Notes: generated by a model not told the origin, from the sequence alone. A stretch of DNA of 64,000 bases from Micromonospora sp. MA102 (GCF_025460765.1 NZ_JAMWEG010000016.1:1-64000), one strand, 5' to 3'. Shown: positions 8,957-17,021, counted from the stretch's first letter. Translations and numbers: made by a program.

Positions 8957-9060
8957 CGGCGCACCCTTCAGCGGCGGTTGGTCCCCGCACGCTCTCATCA
9001 CGCGGAGGCAGGGACAACTGTCACTGTGTAGCGCAGGGGGGTTGCCCACCTGACACCACG

Positions 9061-9867
9061 TCAACCGTTCCGCTGCGGTTTCCGGAGCGGAATACGTCCG
9101 TTGCCCGCCCTTCCGCTGGTCAGACGGCTCTTCGGCCACTCGATCCGCAGCAGCGCAGCCGGGCGAGGCAGGTGCAGGGCCGCGGCGACCAGCGCGAAGA
9201 CGGCCCAACCGGCGGCCAGCGCGAGGCCCGGCGAGGAGATGTCCTGGAAGTAGTGGTGGCCGGCGAGGAAGCCGACCAGGGCCAGGCTGTTGCGGGCGAA
9301 GTGCCGGCTGAACTCGGCGAGCTGACGGCGGGCCTCGACGGCGACCAGCACCCCGGAGTACGGGAAGGTGACCACCATGCCGCGCAGCAGCCCGCCGAGC
9401 AGCCCGGTGAGCAGCGCGCCAACGAAGATCACCAGCAGCTTGGCCGGCGCGGCGAGACCGTCCCGCCGGACGTCCGCCGGCTCCGGGTCCGGCGCGCCGG
9501 CGGCCTGGCGGCGCAGCAGCAGCATGGTCAGCGCCCAGAGCGCCCCGGTGCCGGCCAGTGCCGCCTCGAACGGCACGGGCACCGCCAGCACGCCGGTGCT
9601 GAACGCCACGTAGACCGCGACGCCGGCCAGGTCGGCCGGCAGGATCGGCCAGCGCAGCCGGCGGTGGGTGACCGCCACCGTGACGAAGAAGAGATTGAGG
9701 CCGACCACGCCGAGCAGCTGTGGCCCGTCCACCGGGTGCCCGGTGGTGACCAGGGCCAGGGTCATCGGCAGCGGCAGGCTGTAGACGAAGGCGCGCAGCC
9801 GGACCGAGCGGATCACGCTGACCACCCAGACCACGGCGGTCACCAGCAGCACCGCGGTCCACGTCAC
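9061..9867 (-). CDS. Hypothetical multi-pass membrane protein
   Basis: 268 residues with seven or eight hydrophobic segments spread over most of the length (MTWTAVLLVTAVVWVVSVI at the start). A soluble stretch lies near residues 120-135 and a short basic tail at the C-terminus. GTG 9867 lies five bases after the stop of the upstream gene, so the two are probably co-transcribed. A glycine-rich segment (LLTGLLGGLLRGM) could be a helix-packing region. I recognise no family. Confidence 0.7.
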   Translation of the reverse strand: MTWTAVLLVTAVVWVVSVIRSVRLRAFVYSLPLPMTLALVTTGHPVDGPQLLGVVGLNLFFVTVAVTHRRLRWPILPADLAGVAVYVAFSTGVLAVPVPFEAALAGTGALWALTMLLLRRQAAGAPDPEPADVRRDGLAAPAKLLVIFVGALLTGLLGGLLRGMVVTFPYSGVLVAVEARRQLAEFSRHFARNSLALVGFLAGHHYFQDISSPGLALAAGWAVFALVAAALHLPRPAALLRIEWPKSRLTSGRAGNGRIPLRKPQRNG

Positions 9868-9872
9868 GGCGG

Positions 9873-10745
9873 TCAGCCCGGAAAGGTGGCGGTGTCGGCG
9901 CAGAGCCCGAAGATCCGGGTCAGCCGCTGCACGTCCGCCGGGTGGACGGAGAACTCGTGCTCGCTGATCTCGCCGTGCGCGGTCATCTTCCCCTCCCAGC
10001 AGCTCGACCCGTCCCAGACCACGAGGTTGACGTGCAGGTGCGCGCCGACCCCGCCGAGCGGCAGCAGCCCCACCCGCACGCCGGCCCGCCGGTGCGTCTC
10101 GACCAGCTCGGACAGCTCGGGGGTGAGGGTGGCGTAGGTGAAGATCCGGGTGATCCGTACGCCCCGGGCCAGGGCGGCGAGGTTCGCCTCCCAGTAGCGC
10201 CGGCCCACGTCACCGCGCCACCAGCTCAGCTCGCCGCTGACCCGGGGCATCACGTTGGTCAGCGCGACCAGCTCCCGGGCGCAGTCCCGGGTGGCGCCGA
10301 TCAGGTCCTCGGCGTCGTCGCCGGGCCGGACGATGCGGCCCGCGGCGAGCTGCTCGGCCTCCCGGCGGAACTCCTCGAAGCGGCGCTGCGCCTCGGCCGC
10401 CACCCGGGTCCCGGCGTGCCGCTCGGCCGCCTCGCGCAGCGCGCCGGCGAGCTGCGGGGTGGCGCCGACCAGCCAGGACGGCCCGTCCAGCAGCGTCCGC
10501 AGGTGGAACCGGCGCTCCGCCCGGGCCAGCGAGTCGAGCACCAGCGAGATGGTGATGCCCATGAGCCCGGCCAGCAGCGACTCGACCCCGGTGGCCGCGT
10601 TGGTGAGGTCGAGCGTCACGGAGAGCAGGATGGAGAGGGTGATGCCGACCAGGGCCACCGGGTCCGCGTGCGTGACCAGCCGCACCAGGTTCTCGCCCGA
10701 GCCGGCCCGGCCCCGCGCCCGTCGCCGCATCGCCGCACCCGCCAT
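9873..10745 (-). CDS. Hypothetical membrane-anchored protein, possibly PLD-like C-terminal domain
   Basis: 290 residues from ATG 10745, chosen because GGGGGTGG lies just upstream. Two hydrophobic helices (about residues 30-75) precede a charged helical region. The C-terminal domain contains RRYWEANLAALARGVRITRIF and a later VVWDGSSCWEGKMTA segment. That pattern resembles degenerate phospholipase-D-like or DUF6879-like domains, but no HKD motif is visible, so catalysis is doubtful. It probably forms a two-gene unit with the membrane protein downstream. Confidence 0.6.
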   Translation of the reverse strand: MAGAAMRRRARGRAGSGENLVRLVTHADPVALVGITLSILLSVTLDLTNAATGVESLLAGLMGITISLVLDSLARAERRFHLRTLLDGPSWLVGATPQLAGALREAAERHAGTRVAAEAQRRFEEFRREAEQLAAGRIVRPGDDAEDLIGATRDCARELVALTNVMPRVSGELSWWRGDVGRRYWEANLAALARGVRITRIFTYATLTPELSELVETHRRAGVRVGLLPLGGVGAHLHVNLVVWDGSSCWEGKMTAHGEISEHEFSVHPADVQRLTRIFGLCADTATFPG

Positions 10746-10821
10746 CGGCCACCCCCGGTCACTCCGTGCGCTCAGGGTAGCCACGATCCACAACGGTCGG
10801 CCGGCACGCGCCCGCCGCCGG

Positions 10822-10827
10822 TAGCAT
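10822..10827 (+). promoter_or_regulatory. -10 hexamer TAGCAT, leaderless start
   Basis: TAGCAT is followed seven bases later by GTG 10835 with no Shine-Dalgarno. Confidence 0.5.
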
Positions 10828-10834
10828 CCGCCAG

Positions 10835-11812
10835 GTGCGGACGACGGAGGTGGCGCTGCCGGCCGGCGCGGCGGGGACGACCCGGGCGGGCCTCGCGGCG
10901 GGCATCGACGCCTGGGTGGGCTCGCCCCCGATGCGGGCCCTGGTCGGGCACTTCGGCGGCGACTGGCCGGCCGGCGACGTGGGCGCGGTGCTGGCCGCGC
11001 TGGACGACTTCTCCGCCCGGCACTGGGACTTCCGGGGTGGGCGGGAACGCCCCGACGCCCGGGAGCCGGCCTTCGACCCGGCCACGGTCGGGCTCGTGCA
11101 TGACGCGGCGACCGCGCTGGGCCTGGTCCGGCCCCTCCCGCCCACCCGGCCCCGGTACGCGCACCTGCTGGTCCTCGGCGGCCTGGCGCACGCCTGCCTG
11201 CGGCGCACCGCGTACGCCGCGCACCTGGCCCGGACGGCCGCCGGGGTGTCCGGCGAGGTGGCGGTGCTCGGCAGCTTCCGGGCCCTCTCCCCGGTCGAGT
11301 CGCGATTGCTCGCCGATGTCGGGGTGCCCGGCTGCGCCACGGAGGTCGACGTGCTGGACGCCGGGGTGCGCCTGGCGTTCGGGGTGGACGCGCCGAGCGA
11401 GGAGACCGGCGAGGCCGCCGACCACCCGCACCGGGCCTGGTCCTCGCGCACCTACCGGCCGGTCGGGCTGCCGCCGGTCCGGGTGCTGGCGGCCCCCTCC
11501 GGCGAGCCGGACCGCCGCCGGGCGCACACCGCCGACACCCAGCGATTCTGGGCCGAGCACGTCCGGCTGCGGGTCGGCGATCCGGTGCTCATGGTGACCG
11601 CACCGATCTACGTCCCGTTCCAGCACTGCGACGCGCTGCGCACTCTCGCCCTGCCGTTCGGCTGCGGGATCGACACGGTCGGGGTGGACCCGGCTCTCGC
11701 CGCGCCGGTCCCGGTGCCGGAGCCCACCCTCACGGCGGGGCGCTACCTCCAGGAGGTCCGCTCGGCGGTCCGGTCGATGCGCGCCCTGCACGCGGCGCTC
11801 GCGTCCGGCTGA
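10835..11812 (+). CDS. Conserved hypothetical cytosolic protein
   Basis: 325 residues, no signal peptide or membrane segment. Notable blocks are RPRYAHLLVLGGLAHACLRR near residue 105 and, toward the C-terminus, TQRFWAEHVRLRVGDPVLMV followed by TAPIYVPFQHCDALR. The alternation of a Rossmann-like LLVLGG strand and a TAPIYVPFQ block faintly recalls DUF218/YdcF-type proteins, but I would not assign it. GTG 10835 fits a leaderless transcript. The gene is convergent with the secreted-protein gene, a strong hairpin lying between them. Confidence 0.7.
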   Translation: MRTTEVALPAGAAGTTRAGLAAGIDAWVGSPPMRALVGHFGGDWPAGDVGAVLAALDDFSARHWDFRGGRERPDAREPAFDPATVGLVHDAATALGLVRPLPPTRPRYAHLLVLGGLAHACLRRTAYAAHLARTAAGVSGEVAVLGSFRALSPVESRLLADVGVPGCATEVDVLDAGVRLAFGVDAPSEETGEAADHPHRAWSSRTYRPVGLPPVRVLAAPSGEPDRRRAHTADTQRFWAEHVRLRVGDPVLMVTAPIYVPFQHCDALRTLALPFGCGIDTVGVDPALAAPVPVPEPTLTAGRYLQEVRSAVRSMRALHAALASG

Positions 11813-11825
11813 CCGGCGCACGGCG

Positions 11826-11860
11826 GGGCCGGTGCCCGGCGAACCGCCGCGCACCGGCCC
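11826..11860. terminator. Bidirectional hairpin terminator
   Basis: GGGCCGGTGC and GCACCGGCCC form a perfect 10-bp stem. A smaller GGCG/CGCC hairpin lies inside its 15-base loop. It sits between two convergent genes. Confidence 0.6.
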
Positions 11861-11872
11861 GTGGCCGGGTGG

Positions 11873-12559
11873 TCAGTTGACGTAGACGGCGGGGCTGCCG
11901 GTCCGGCTGGTGTCCCGCACCGGCGAGTACGTCGCGGTGAAGTACGCGGTGCCGAAGCAGAGGCTGGGCCCGGAGGACTTGGTCAGCACCTGGTTGGTGA
12001 AGGTGATCGAGTTGGTGGCGTTGGCCGCCGTGCCGGTGAGGGTGTTCGTGCCGGTCCGGTAGACGCAGGTGATCGGGCCGAGCAGGCTGTTCAGCACGAC
12101 CGTGCTCTGGATCGGCGCGGTCGCCGTGCCGGAGATGGTGACCACGCCGCCGCTGGTGACCGACGTGGCGTACGGCAGGTTGTTGACGGTCACGCTCTGC
12201 ACCCCGGTGGTGCCGAACACGTTGGTGGTGCAGCTCGTGAAGCTCTGCCCGGTGAGGCTCTCGGTGGCGGTGCCCGGGGCGGCCGGGTTGCTCAGCACCT
12301 TGGCGCTGAAGCTGGACGCGGCGCACCGCACGCCGGTGGTGCCGGTGGCCGAGGAGTAGAAGGTGGCGTTGGTGCCGGTCTTCAGGCTGGCCTGGATGAC
12401 GTCGTTGACGGCGACGGCGGTGCCGGCGGTGGTCGGGTAGGTGAGCACGGCGCTGGCGAGCGACGACGACGGGGCGGCGACGGCCGGGGTGGCGCCGACG
12501 ACGCCGGTCAGCAGCGCCAGGGCGGCGAGGCCCGCGCCGATTCGTCCGTACCTGGGCAT
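11873..12559 (-). CDS. Secreted Ser/Thr-rich protein of an actinobacterial family
   Basis: 228 residues from ATG 12559, which has GGAAGGAAG upstream. An N-terminal signal peptide (GRIGAGLAALALLTGVVG, cleavage after AVAA) is followed by a Thr/Ser/Val-rich beta-strand protein with several paired cysteines. It contains the blocks NATFYSSATGTTGVRC and VQSVTVNNLPYATSV. I recall very similar short exported proteins in many actinomycetes, often labelled only as Tat-pathway-signal protein, and often beside a TetR gene and DUF6230/DUF6114 genes as here. Function is unknown. It is probably a surface or matrix component. Confidence 0.75.
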   Translation of the reverse strand: MPRYGRIGAGLAALALLTGVVGATPAVAAPSSSLASAVLTYPTTAGTAVAVNDVIQASLKTGTNATFYSSATGTTGVRCAASSFSAKVLSNPAAPGTATESLTGQSFTSCTTNVFGTTGVQSVTVNNLPYATSVTSGGVVTISGTATAPIQSTVVLNSLLGPITCVYRTGTNTLTGTAANATNSITFTNQVLTKSSGPSLCFGTAYFTATYSPVRDTSRTGSPAVYVN

Positions 12560-12725
12560 GGTTCTTCCTTCCGGCGGTGGGACGGGGACGGTCGGACCGC
12601 ACAGGCGGTCCCCACCCGGCGGGGAGGGCCGGGCGGTGAGCGCGGCCGTCCGGGCGGGACGGCCGCGGTGGAGGGGGCCGGGCGGCCCGTCGAGGGCCGG
12701 CGGCGGTGGCCGAGCTGCCGCGACG

Positions 12726-12824
12726 TCAGCGGCCGGGCCGGCGTGGTGCACTGCGGCGGAGCCGCGTCACCTGCGCCTTTCCGGTCTTGGGAGGGCACGC
12801 GCGCTCGGTGATAATGACAGCCAT
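12726..12824 (-). CDS. Candidate 32-residue peptide upstream of the secreted-protein gene
   Basis: ATG 12824 is preceded by AAGGAGGG at good spacing, one of the stronger ribosome sites in the window. The ORF gives a small, very basic product (MAVIITERACPPKTGKAQ followed by an Arg-rich end) and stops 166 bases before the secreted-protein start on the same strand. It could be a leader peptide or a small protein of the same transcript. There is no evidence beyond the ribosome site. Confidence 0.35.
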   Translation of the reverse strand: MAVIITERACPPKTGKAQVTRLRRSAPRRPGR

Positions 12825-12863
12825 CGAGCCCTCCTTCGACGTGCCGGGCGACCATCCGGGACG

Positions 12864-12878
12864 GTCACCAACGGTGAC
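12864..12878. promoter_or_regulatory. Palindrome GTCACC-AAC-GGTGAC, candidate TetR operator
   Basis: A perfect 6-bp inverted repeat with a 3-base centre. It lies 79 bases before the TetR gene start, between divergent transcripts, which is where an autoregulated TetR would bind. Confidence 0.4.
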
Positions 12879-12956
12879 TGGTGCGTCAACTCAGGGTGCA
12901 GATAGTTGTAAACCCCGGAGGGTCGTAAAGTCAATGCATCCAGGGAGGTCGATCAG

Positions 12957-13721
12957 TTGACCACGCAGCACCGCCCGCAACCGGTGCCCGTCCCGCTGCC
13001 CGGCGCGCGTCCCGGCCGCGACCCGGACCGCGCCATCAAGCGCGGCCCACGCCAGGTCTCCGCCGAGGTGGTGGCGGCCACCCAGCGCGACCGCCTCTTC
13101 GACGGGCTGGTGCAGGAGGTCGCCACGAGGGGCTACGACAACGCCCGGGTCAGCGACATCTGCCACGCCGCCGGAGTGACCCGGCCGGCCTTCTACGCCC
13201 TCTTCACCGGCAAGGAGGACGCGTTCCTGGCCGCCTACCGGCACGGCATCGCCGTGGTGTCGCAGCTGATGGAGAGCGCCTACCGCGACGCGGGGCCGGC
13301 CTGGCCGGACGCCGCCCGCGCCGCGCTGCGCACCCTGCTGGAGGTGCTCGCCAGCGTGCCGGCGTTCGCCCGGATGGCGCTGGTCGAGGTGGACGCGGCC
13401 GGCCCGGCCGCCCGCCGGGAGCGGGACGCTCTGCTCGGCAGCTTCCGCCGGTTCTTCGCCGACGCCGGCCCCGGGCCGGTCGCCGCCGGCGTGGACCGGG
13501 ACGCGCTGGTGTCCACCGTGGTCGGCGGCCTCCACGCGACCATCCGCGCGCGGGTCGCGCAGGGCCGGGCGGAGGACCTGCCCCTGCTGCTGCCCGTGCT
13601 CACCTACGCGGCCACCGCCCCGTTCCTCGGCACGGACGGCGCGGTCCGGGCCACCCGGCCGGTGCGCCCGGACGACGGTCCCAGCGCGGCCGCACCGTGC
13701 GCGCCGACCGTTCACTCCTGA
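12957..13721 (+). CDS. TetR/AcrR-family transcriptional regulator
   Basis: 254 residues. The start is TTG 12957, chosen because GGGAGG lies eight bases upstream and no better start exists. The helix-turn-helix is at about residues 55-85 (TRGYDNARVSDICHAAGVTR, then PAFYALFTGKEDAF). A ligand-binding helical domain follows (about 90-220) with a Pro/Ala-rich tail. It lies between a divergent secreted-protein gene and the downstream DUF6230/DUF6114 genes, so it plausibly controls this whole envelope module. The inducer is unknown. Confidence 0.88.
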   Translation: MTTQHRPQPVPVPLPGARPGRDPDRAIKRGPRQVSAEVVAATQRDRLFDGLVQEVATRGYDNARVSDICHAAGVTRPAFYALFTGKEDAFLAAYRHGIAVVSQLMESAYRDAGPAWPDAARAALRTLLEVLASVPAFARMALVEVDAAGPAARRERDALLGSFRRFFADAGPGPVAAGVDRDALVSTVVGGLHATIRARVAQGRAEDLPLLLPVLTYAATAPFLGTDGAVRATRPVRPDDGPSAAAPCAPTVHS

Positions 13722-13926
13722 CCTGCGGCGGGTCGGAAACCGCAGCGGTTTTCCACTTTGGCCGCAATTCGCACATGCCGCTCAACGAACTGCTACACGC
13801 TGTTGACCCGCTCTTTACCCAGCGGTAACTTCGGCCGTGCGCCCTCGGCGCCAGAAATTCCGCGAACCAATTCAGATCTCATCCCGCATCGTCGTCGATG
13901 AATTGATCTCGAAAAGGAGAGCCGCC

Positions 13927-14556
13927 ATGTCGGAGCAGATCGCACCGTACGAGCCCGAGCAGCCGCGCAGCGGCGTGCGCTGGCGCCGGTTCGCCGTCAC
14001 CATGGGCACCGTCGTGGCGGGCGCGGCCGGCATGGTCGTGCTGACCGCGCAGGGCGTGCTCGGCGCGCAGTTCGCCATCTCGGGCATGCCCTTCACCGTC
14101 ACCGCCGACAAGCTCACCGGCACCGGGTTCGAACAGTTCGCCACGCTCGACCAGATGATCCCGGACAGCCCCAACCAGGGCGACACCGGCGGGCAGGTCG
14201 TGGTGATCGTCTCGGCCATCGACAAGGCCGAGCTGACAAACCTCTGCCAGAGCATCAGCCTGGGCGGCATCAACCTGCGGATCACGGCCGGCGGCGCCGG
14301 CAAGCCGGTCACCGCCCGGACCCTGGTGGTCGACGGCGACGAGGTCGGCGGCAACGCGTCGTTCAAGAACATCAACGTCGGGCAGGACGCCAGCACCGTC
14401 GACCAGGTGCCCGGCGTGCGCGGCAACCCGGGCGTCTTCGCCCAGCAGGCCGACACGGTGACCATCACCAACCTGCGGCAGAACAACTACGCCACCACGG
14501 CCGCCGTCTTCACCCTGCCCAACCTGCACATGGCGTTCAGCTCCGACGGGTGCTGA
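13927..14556 (+). CDS. DUF6230 family membrane-anchored exported protein
   Basis: 209 residues from ATG 13927, with AAAAGGAGAG upstream; the frame extends further 5' but without a better site. A cytoplasmic N-terminus and RWRRFAVTMGTVVAGAAGMVVLTAQG form a signal anchor, followed by a beta-rich exported domain ending in FSSDGC. I recognise the DUF6230 family of actinomycetes (once misannotated as cholesterol esterase), usually followed directly by DUF6114. Only one base separates its stop from the next start. Biochemical role unknown. Confidence 0.75.
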   Translation: MSEQIAPYEPEQPRSGVRWRRFAVTMGTVVAGAAGMVVLTAQGVLGAQFAISGMPFTVTADKLTGTGFEQFATLDQMIPDSPNQGDTGGQVVVIVSAIDKAELTNLCQSISLGGINLRITAGGAGKPVTARTLVVDGDEVGGNASFKNINVGQDASTVDQVPGVRGNPGVFAQQADTVTITNLRQNNYATTAAVFTLPNLHMAFSSDGC

Positions 14557-14580
14557 CATGACCGCCGGACGACACGAGGC
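14534..14580. repeat. 47-bp direct repeat, copy 1, across a stop/start junction
   Basis: Matches 14606-14652 at 45 of 47 positions. It covers the last codons and stop of DUF6230 plus the ATG and first codons of DUF6114. Confidence 0.9.
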
Positions 14581-15169
14581 CCCGGAGCCGGCGTCGGCCG
14601 CCGGCCGTTCAGCTCCGGCGGGTGCTGACGTGACCGCCGGACGACACGAGGCGGCGGAGGTGGCACCGGCCGTCCGCCGCCCCGCCGGGCGCTGGCGCCG
14701 CTGGCGGCGGGGCCGCCCGTTCACCGCCGGGGTGCTGGTCGCGCTCGGCGGCGCCGAGATGCTCGTGACGCTGCGGGCCCCGCTCGGCGTGCTGCTGCAC
14801 GTCGGGCCGCAGGGCCTGGCCGCGTACCTGGTGCCGGTCGTCCTGGTGCTCTGCGGGGTGCTGCTCATCGCCACCCCGCAGCAGCGGGTCTTCTACGCGC
14901 TGGTCACCCTCGTGCTGGGGCTGGTGTCCTGGCTGACCTCGAACCTGGGCGGCTTCCTGATCGGGATGCTGCTCGCCCTGGTCGGCGGGGCGCTCGCCTT
15001 CGCCTGGACCCCGGCCAAGCAGCCCCGGGCCGCGCGGCCGGCGCCGGTGCAGGAGGAGACGCCGACGCCCGCGCCCGGACCGGCGCCCGGTCCCCCGGCG
15101 CAGACCGGCCCGGCGCAGGCGGAGGCCCGGGTGGGCACGCCGGAGGCGGCGCCGGGCGACCGGCGCTGA
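14558..15169 (+). CDS. DUF6114 family integral membrane protein
   Basis: 203 residues from ATG 14558, or 179 from GTG 14630. The two starts lie exactly 72 bases (24 codons) apart inside two copies of a duplicated segment, so which one is used is uncertain. After a basic region (RRWRRGRPFTAGVLVALGG) come about four membrane helices to residue ~150, then a Pro/Ala-rich cytoplasmic or external tail with no fold. It is translationally close-coupled to DUF6230. The two probably form one envelope complex. Function unknown. Confidence 0.72.
   Translation: MTAGRHEAPEPASAAGRSAPAGADVTAGRHEAAEVAPAVRRPAGRWRRWRRGRPFTAGVLVALGGAEMLVTLRAPLGVLLHVGPQGLAAYLVPVVLVLCGVLLIATPQQRVFYALVTLVLGLVSWLTSNLGGFLIGMLLALVGGALAFAWTPAKQPRAARPAPVQEETPTPAPGPAPGPPAQTGPAQAEARVGTPEAAPGDRR
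14606..14652. repeat. 47-bp direct repeat, copy 2, inside DUF6114 coding sequence
   Basis: In-frame second copy, 72 bases after the first. Its GTG at 14630 replaces the ATG of copy 1. Confidence 0.9.
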
Positions 15170-15170
15170 G

Positions 15171-15536
15171 TCAGCGGAAGCGGGCGCGGGCGATCGCCCG
15201 GGACACCGCCGCCGGCTCGTCCATTTCCAGGACCAGCCGGTCGTACGACTGCCCCGCCAGCTCCACCAGCAGCACCTCGTCGGCGCGGTGCACGCACCAG
15301 AACGACCGCCCGGTGGTCCGGGAGACGTAGCTGCCCGCCATGATCAGCCCGGGCCAGTAGCTGCCCGGCAGCCGGAAGCCGGAGCCCCGCCGGTACGCCT
15401 CGGCGCGGGACACCGGGCGGACCGACGTGACCGCCTCGGTGGGCACCGTGACCCCCGCCGTCAGAGCCCAGAAGCGGTCGGCCCCGCTGAGCCGGACCAT
15501 TAGCCGCTCCGGGTCCACGTCCACCGTCACCGCCAT
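15171..15536 (-). CDS. Small PH-like hypothetical protein
   Basis: 121 residues with an alternating beta pattern (FWALTAGVTVPTEAVTSVRP and later SFWCVHRADEVLLVELAGQ) and a C-terminal helix (DEPAAVSRAIARARFR). This is typical of single bacterial PH-like domains that bind lipid or protein at the membrane. It has no membrane segment. ATG 15536 is seven bases after TAACGT read on the minus strand, suggesting a leaderless transcript. It lies between DUF6114 (convergent) and murD2. A link to either is not shown. Confidence 0.65.
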   Translation of the reverse strand: MAVTVDVDPERLMVRLSGADRFWALTAGVTVPTEAVTSVRPVSRAEAYRRGSGFRLPGSYWPGLIMAGSYVSRTTGRSFWCVHRADEVLLVELAGQSYDRLVLEMDEPAAVSRAIARARFR

Positions 15537-15543
15537 GATCACG

Positions 15544-15549
15544 ACGTTA
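15544..15549 (-). promoter_or_regulatory. -10 hexamer TAACGT, leaderless start
   Basis: Read on the minus strand, TAACGT is followed seven bases later by ATG 15536 with no Shine-Dalgarno. Confidence 0.45.
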
Positions 15550-15589
15550 GTCCGGCGGACCGGCGACGACCAGGTCCCGGCCGCCCTAC

Positions 15590-16936
15590 TCAGCGGACGG
15601 TGTCGGCGACCGCCTGCGCGAACACCTCGGAGCGGTGCTCGAAGTTGCGGAACCGGCCGTAGCTCGGCGCGGCGGGCGACAGCAGCACCACCCCGCCCGC
15701 CGGGGTCAGCTTGCGGGCCAGCCCCACCGCGGCGACCAGGTCCTCGGCGATCTCGGTGCGCACCGCGGGCAGCCCGGCCAGCGCCTCGACGATCCGGGGG
15801 CCGCTGTCCGGGATGCCGATGACGGTGAGGTCCCGCTCGGCCAGATGGTCGCGCAGCGGGGTGTAGTCCAGCCCCCGGTCCGTCCCGCCGACGATGACGG
15901 TCAGCGGGCGCCCCTCGTACGCGTCGATGGCGTGCATGGCCGCGTACGGGCTGGTGGCCAGCGTGTCGTCGACGAAGGTGAGCCCGGACGGGTCGGGGAT
16001 CTCGGTGAGCCGGTGGGCGAGGCCCTGGAACCCGGCGACCGCGACGGCGAGGCTGTCCTTGCGGGCCGCCACGTCGACGCCGAGCGCGTCGAGCACCGCG
16101 AGGGCGACGCAGAGATTGCCCTCGTTGTGCCGGCCGACCAGGGGCAGCACGGCGCGCGGGAAGAGCGGGGTGTCCCGCAGGTGGAACCACGGGGTGCCGT
16201 CCGGGCCGCCGGCCACGTGGGTGGCGTCCGGCGAGCCGGCCCGGATCGCCGCCCGGTCGCCCAGTTCGAGTGCCAGGCGCGGGTCGGCGCCGTTGACCAC
16301 CACGGTGTGCGGGCCGTGCGCCAGCAGGTTGAGCTTGTCCCGGTAGTACTCCCGCTCGCCGCCGTGCGCGTCGAGGTGCTCGGGGAACAGCGCGGTCACC
16401 ACGGCCACCCGGGGCGAGTCGGTCAGGTCCGCGCACTGGTAGCTGGAGAGCTCCAGCACGTACAGCTCCGCCTCGGGCAGGTCGAGCAGCGGCACCCCGA
16501 TGTTGCCGCCGAACACGTTCGGCCGGTCCATCGCGGTGAGCAGGTGGCTGATCAGGCTGGAGGTGGTGCTCTTGCCCTTGCTGCCGGTCACCCCGACGGT
16601 CCGGTCCGCGTGGTCGGCCATCCAGAGCGCGCTGCCCTGGGTCACCGGCACGGCCCGGCGGCGCAGCTCCACCATCCACGGGTGGGTGTTCGGCACCCCC
16701 GGCGAGCGGACCACGACGTCGGCGGCGGCGAGCCGGGCGAAGCCGTCCTCCCCGGTGACCAGCGGCGCGGCCGCGGCGAGCGGGCCCTCCCAGGGCAGGG
16801 TGAGGAAGTTCGCGCTGTCGTCGACGGCCACCAGGTCGGCCGGGCCGTGCGCGGCGATCGCGATCACCGCGGCCCGGCCCTCACGGCCGGCGCCCCAGAC
16901 GGCGACATGACGTCCGCGCAGATCAGACAGGCGCAC
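15590..16936 (-). CDS. murD2: UDP-MurNAc-L-Ala--L-Glu ligase MurD2
   Basis: 448-residue Mur ligase. The Rossmann N-terminal domain starts LSDLRGRHVAVWGAGREGRA, the ATP loop is GVTGSKGKSTTSSLISHLL (near residue 115), the central domain has ELSSYQCADL, and the C-terminal domain has VDDTLATSPYAAM. MurD ligases add glutamate to UDP-MurNAc-L-Ala. The divergent neighbour is MurL, the epimerase known to act on the L-Glu product, which marks this copy as MurD2 using L-Glu rather than D-Glu. GTG 16936 has GAGGAGAG upstream; an in-frame extension to 16996 lacks a site. A canonical murD in the dcw cluster should exist elsewhere or be absent. This can be tested. Confidence 0.85.
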   Translation of the reverse strand: MRLSDLRGRHVAVWGAGREGRAAVIAIAAHGPADLVAVDDSANFLTLPWEGPLAAAAPLVTGEDGFARLAAADVVVRSPGVPNTHPWMVELRRRAVPVTQGSALWMADHADRTVGVTGSKGKSTTSSLISHLLTAMDRPNVFGGNIGVPLLDLPEAELYVLELSSYQCADLTDSPRVAVVTALFPEHLDAHGGEREYYRDKLNLLAHGPHTVVVNGADPRLALELGDRAAIRAGSPDATHVAGGPDGTPWFHLRDTPLFPRAVLPLVGRHNEGNLCVALAVLDALGVDVAARKDSLAVAVAGFQGLAHRLTEIPDPSGLTFVDDTLATSPYAAMHAIDAYEGRPLTVIVGGTDRGLDYTPLRDHLAERDLTVIGIPDSGPRIVEALAGLPAVRTEIAEDLVAAVGLARKLTPAGGVVLLSPAAPSYGRFRNFEHRSEVFAQAVADTVR

Positions 16937-17015
16937 GGGCTCTCCTCGGGGATCGGGTCGGCGGGTGGGCGGGTGCGGTCCGGCACAGCCGGACACGGCC
17001 GGACGAACCAGGGCC

Positions 17016-17021
17016 TAGTAT
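17016..17021 (+). promoter_or_regulatory. -10 hexamer TAGTAT, leaderless start of murL
   Basis: TAGTAT lies five bases before GTG 17027 with no Shine-Dalgarno. This supports GTG 17027 over the internal ATG at 17051. Confidence 0.5.

Larger units (their letters stand above)
12560..12956. other. 397-bp divergent intergenic region
   Basis: Contains a candidate 32-codon ORF on the minus strand (12726-12824), a perfect 6-3-6 palindrome (12864-12878), and an AT-richer segment (12900-12940) with TTGTAA and TAAAGT that probably supplies the TetR gene promoter. Confidence 0.6.

Noticed and set aside
6162..9017. 951-codon ORF joining aminotransferase and MmsA
   Set aside because: The upstream half is an out-of-frame reading of the aminotransferase gene. 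MmsA has its own ATG with an ATGA overlap.
12904..12935. TTGTAA...TAAAGT as a consensus promoter for the TetR gene
   Set aside because: The spacer is only about 14 bases, too short for a normal -35/-10 pair, so it is mentioned only as an AT-rich likely promoter region.
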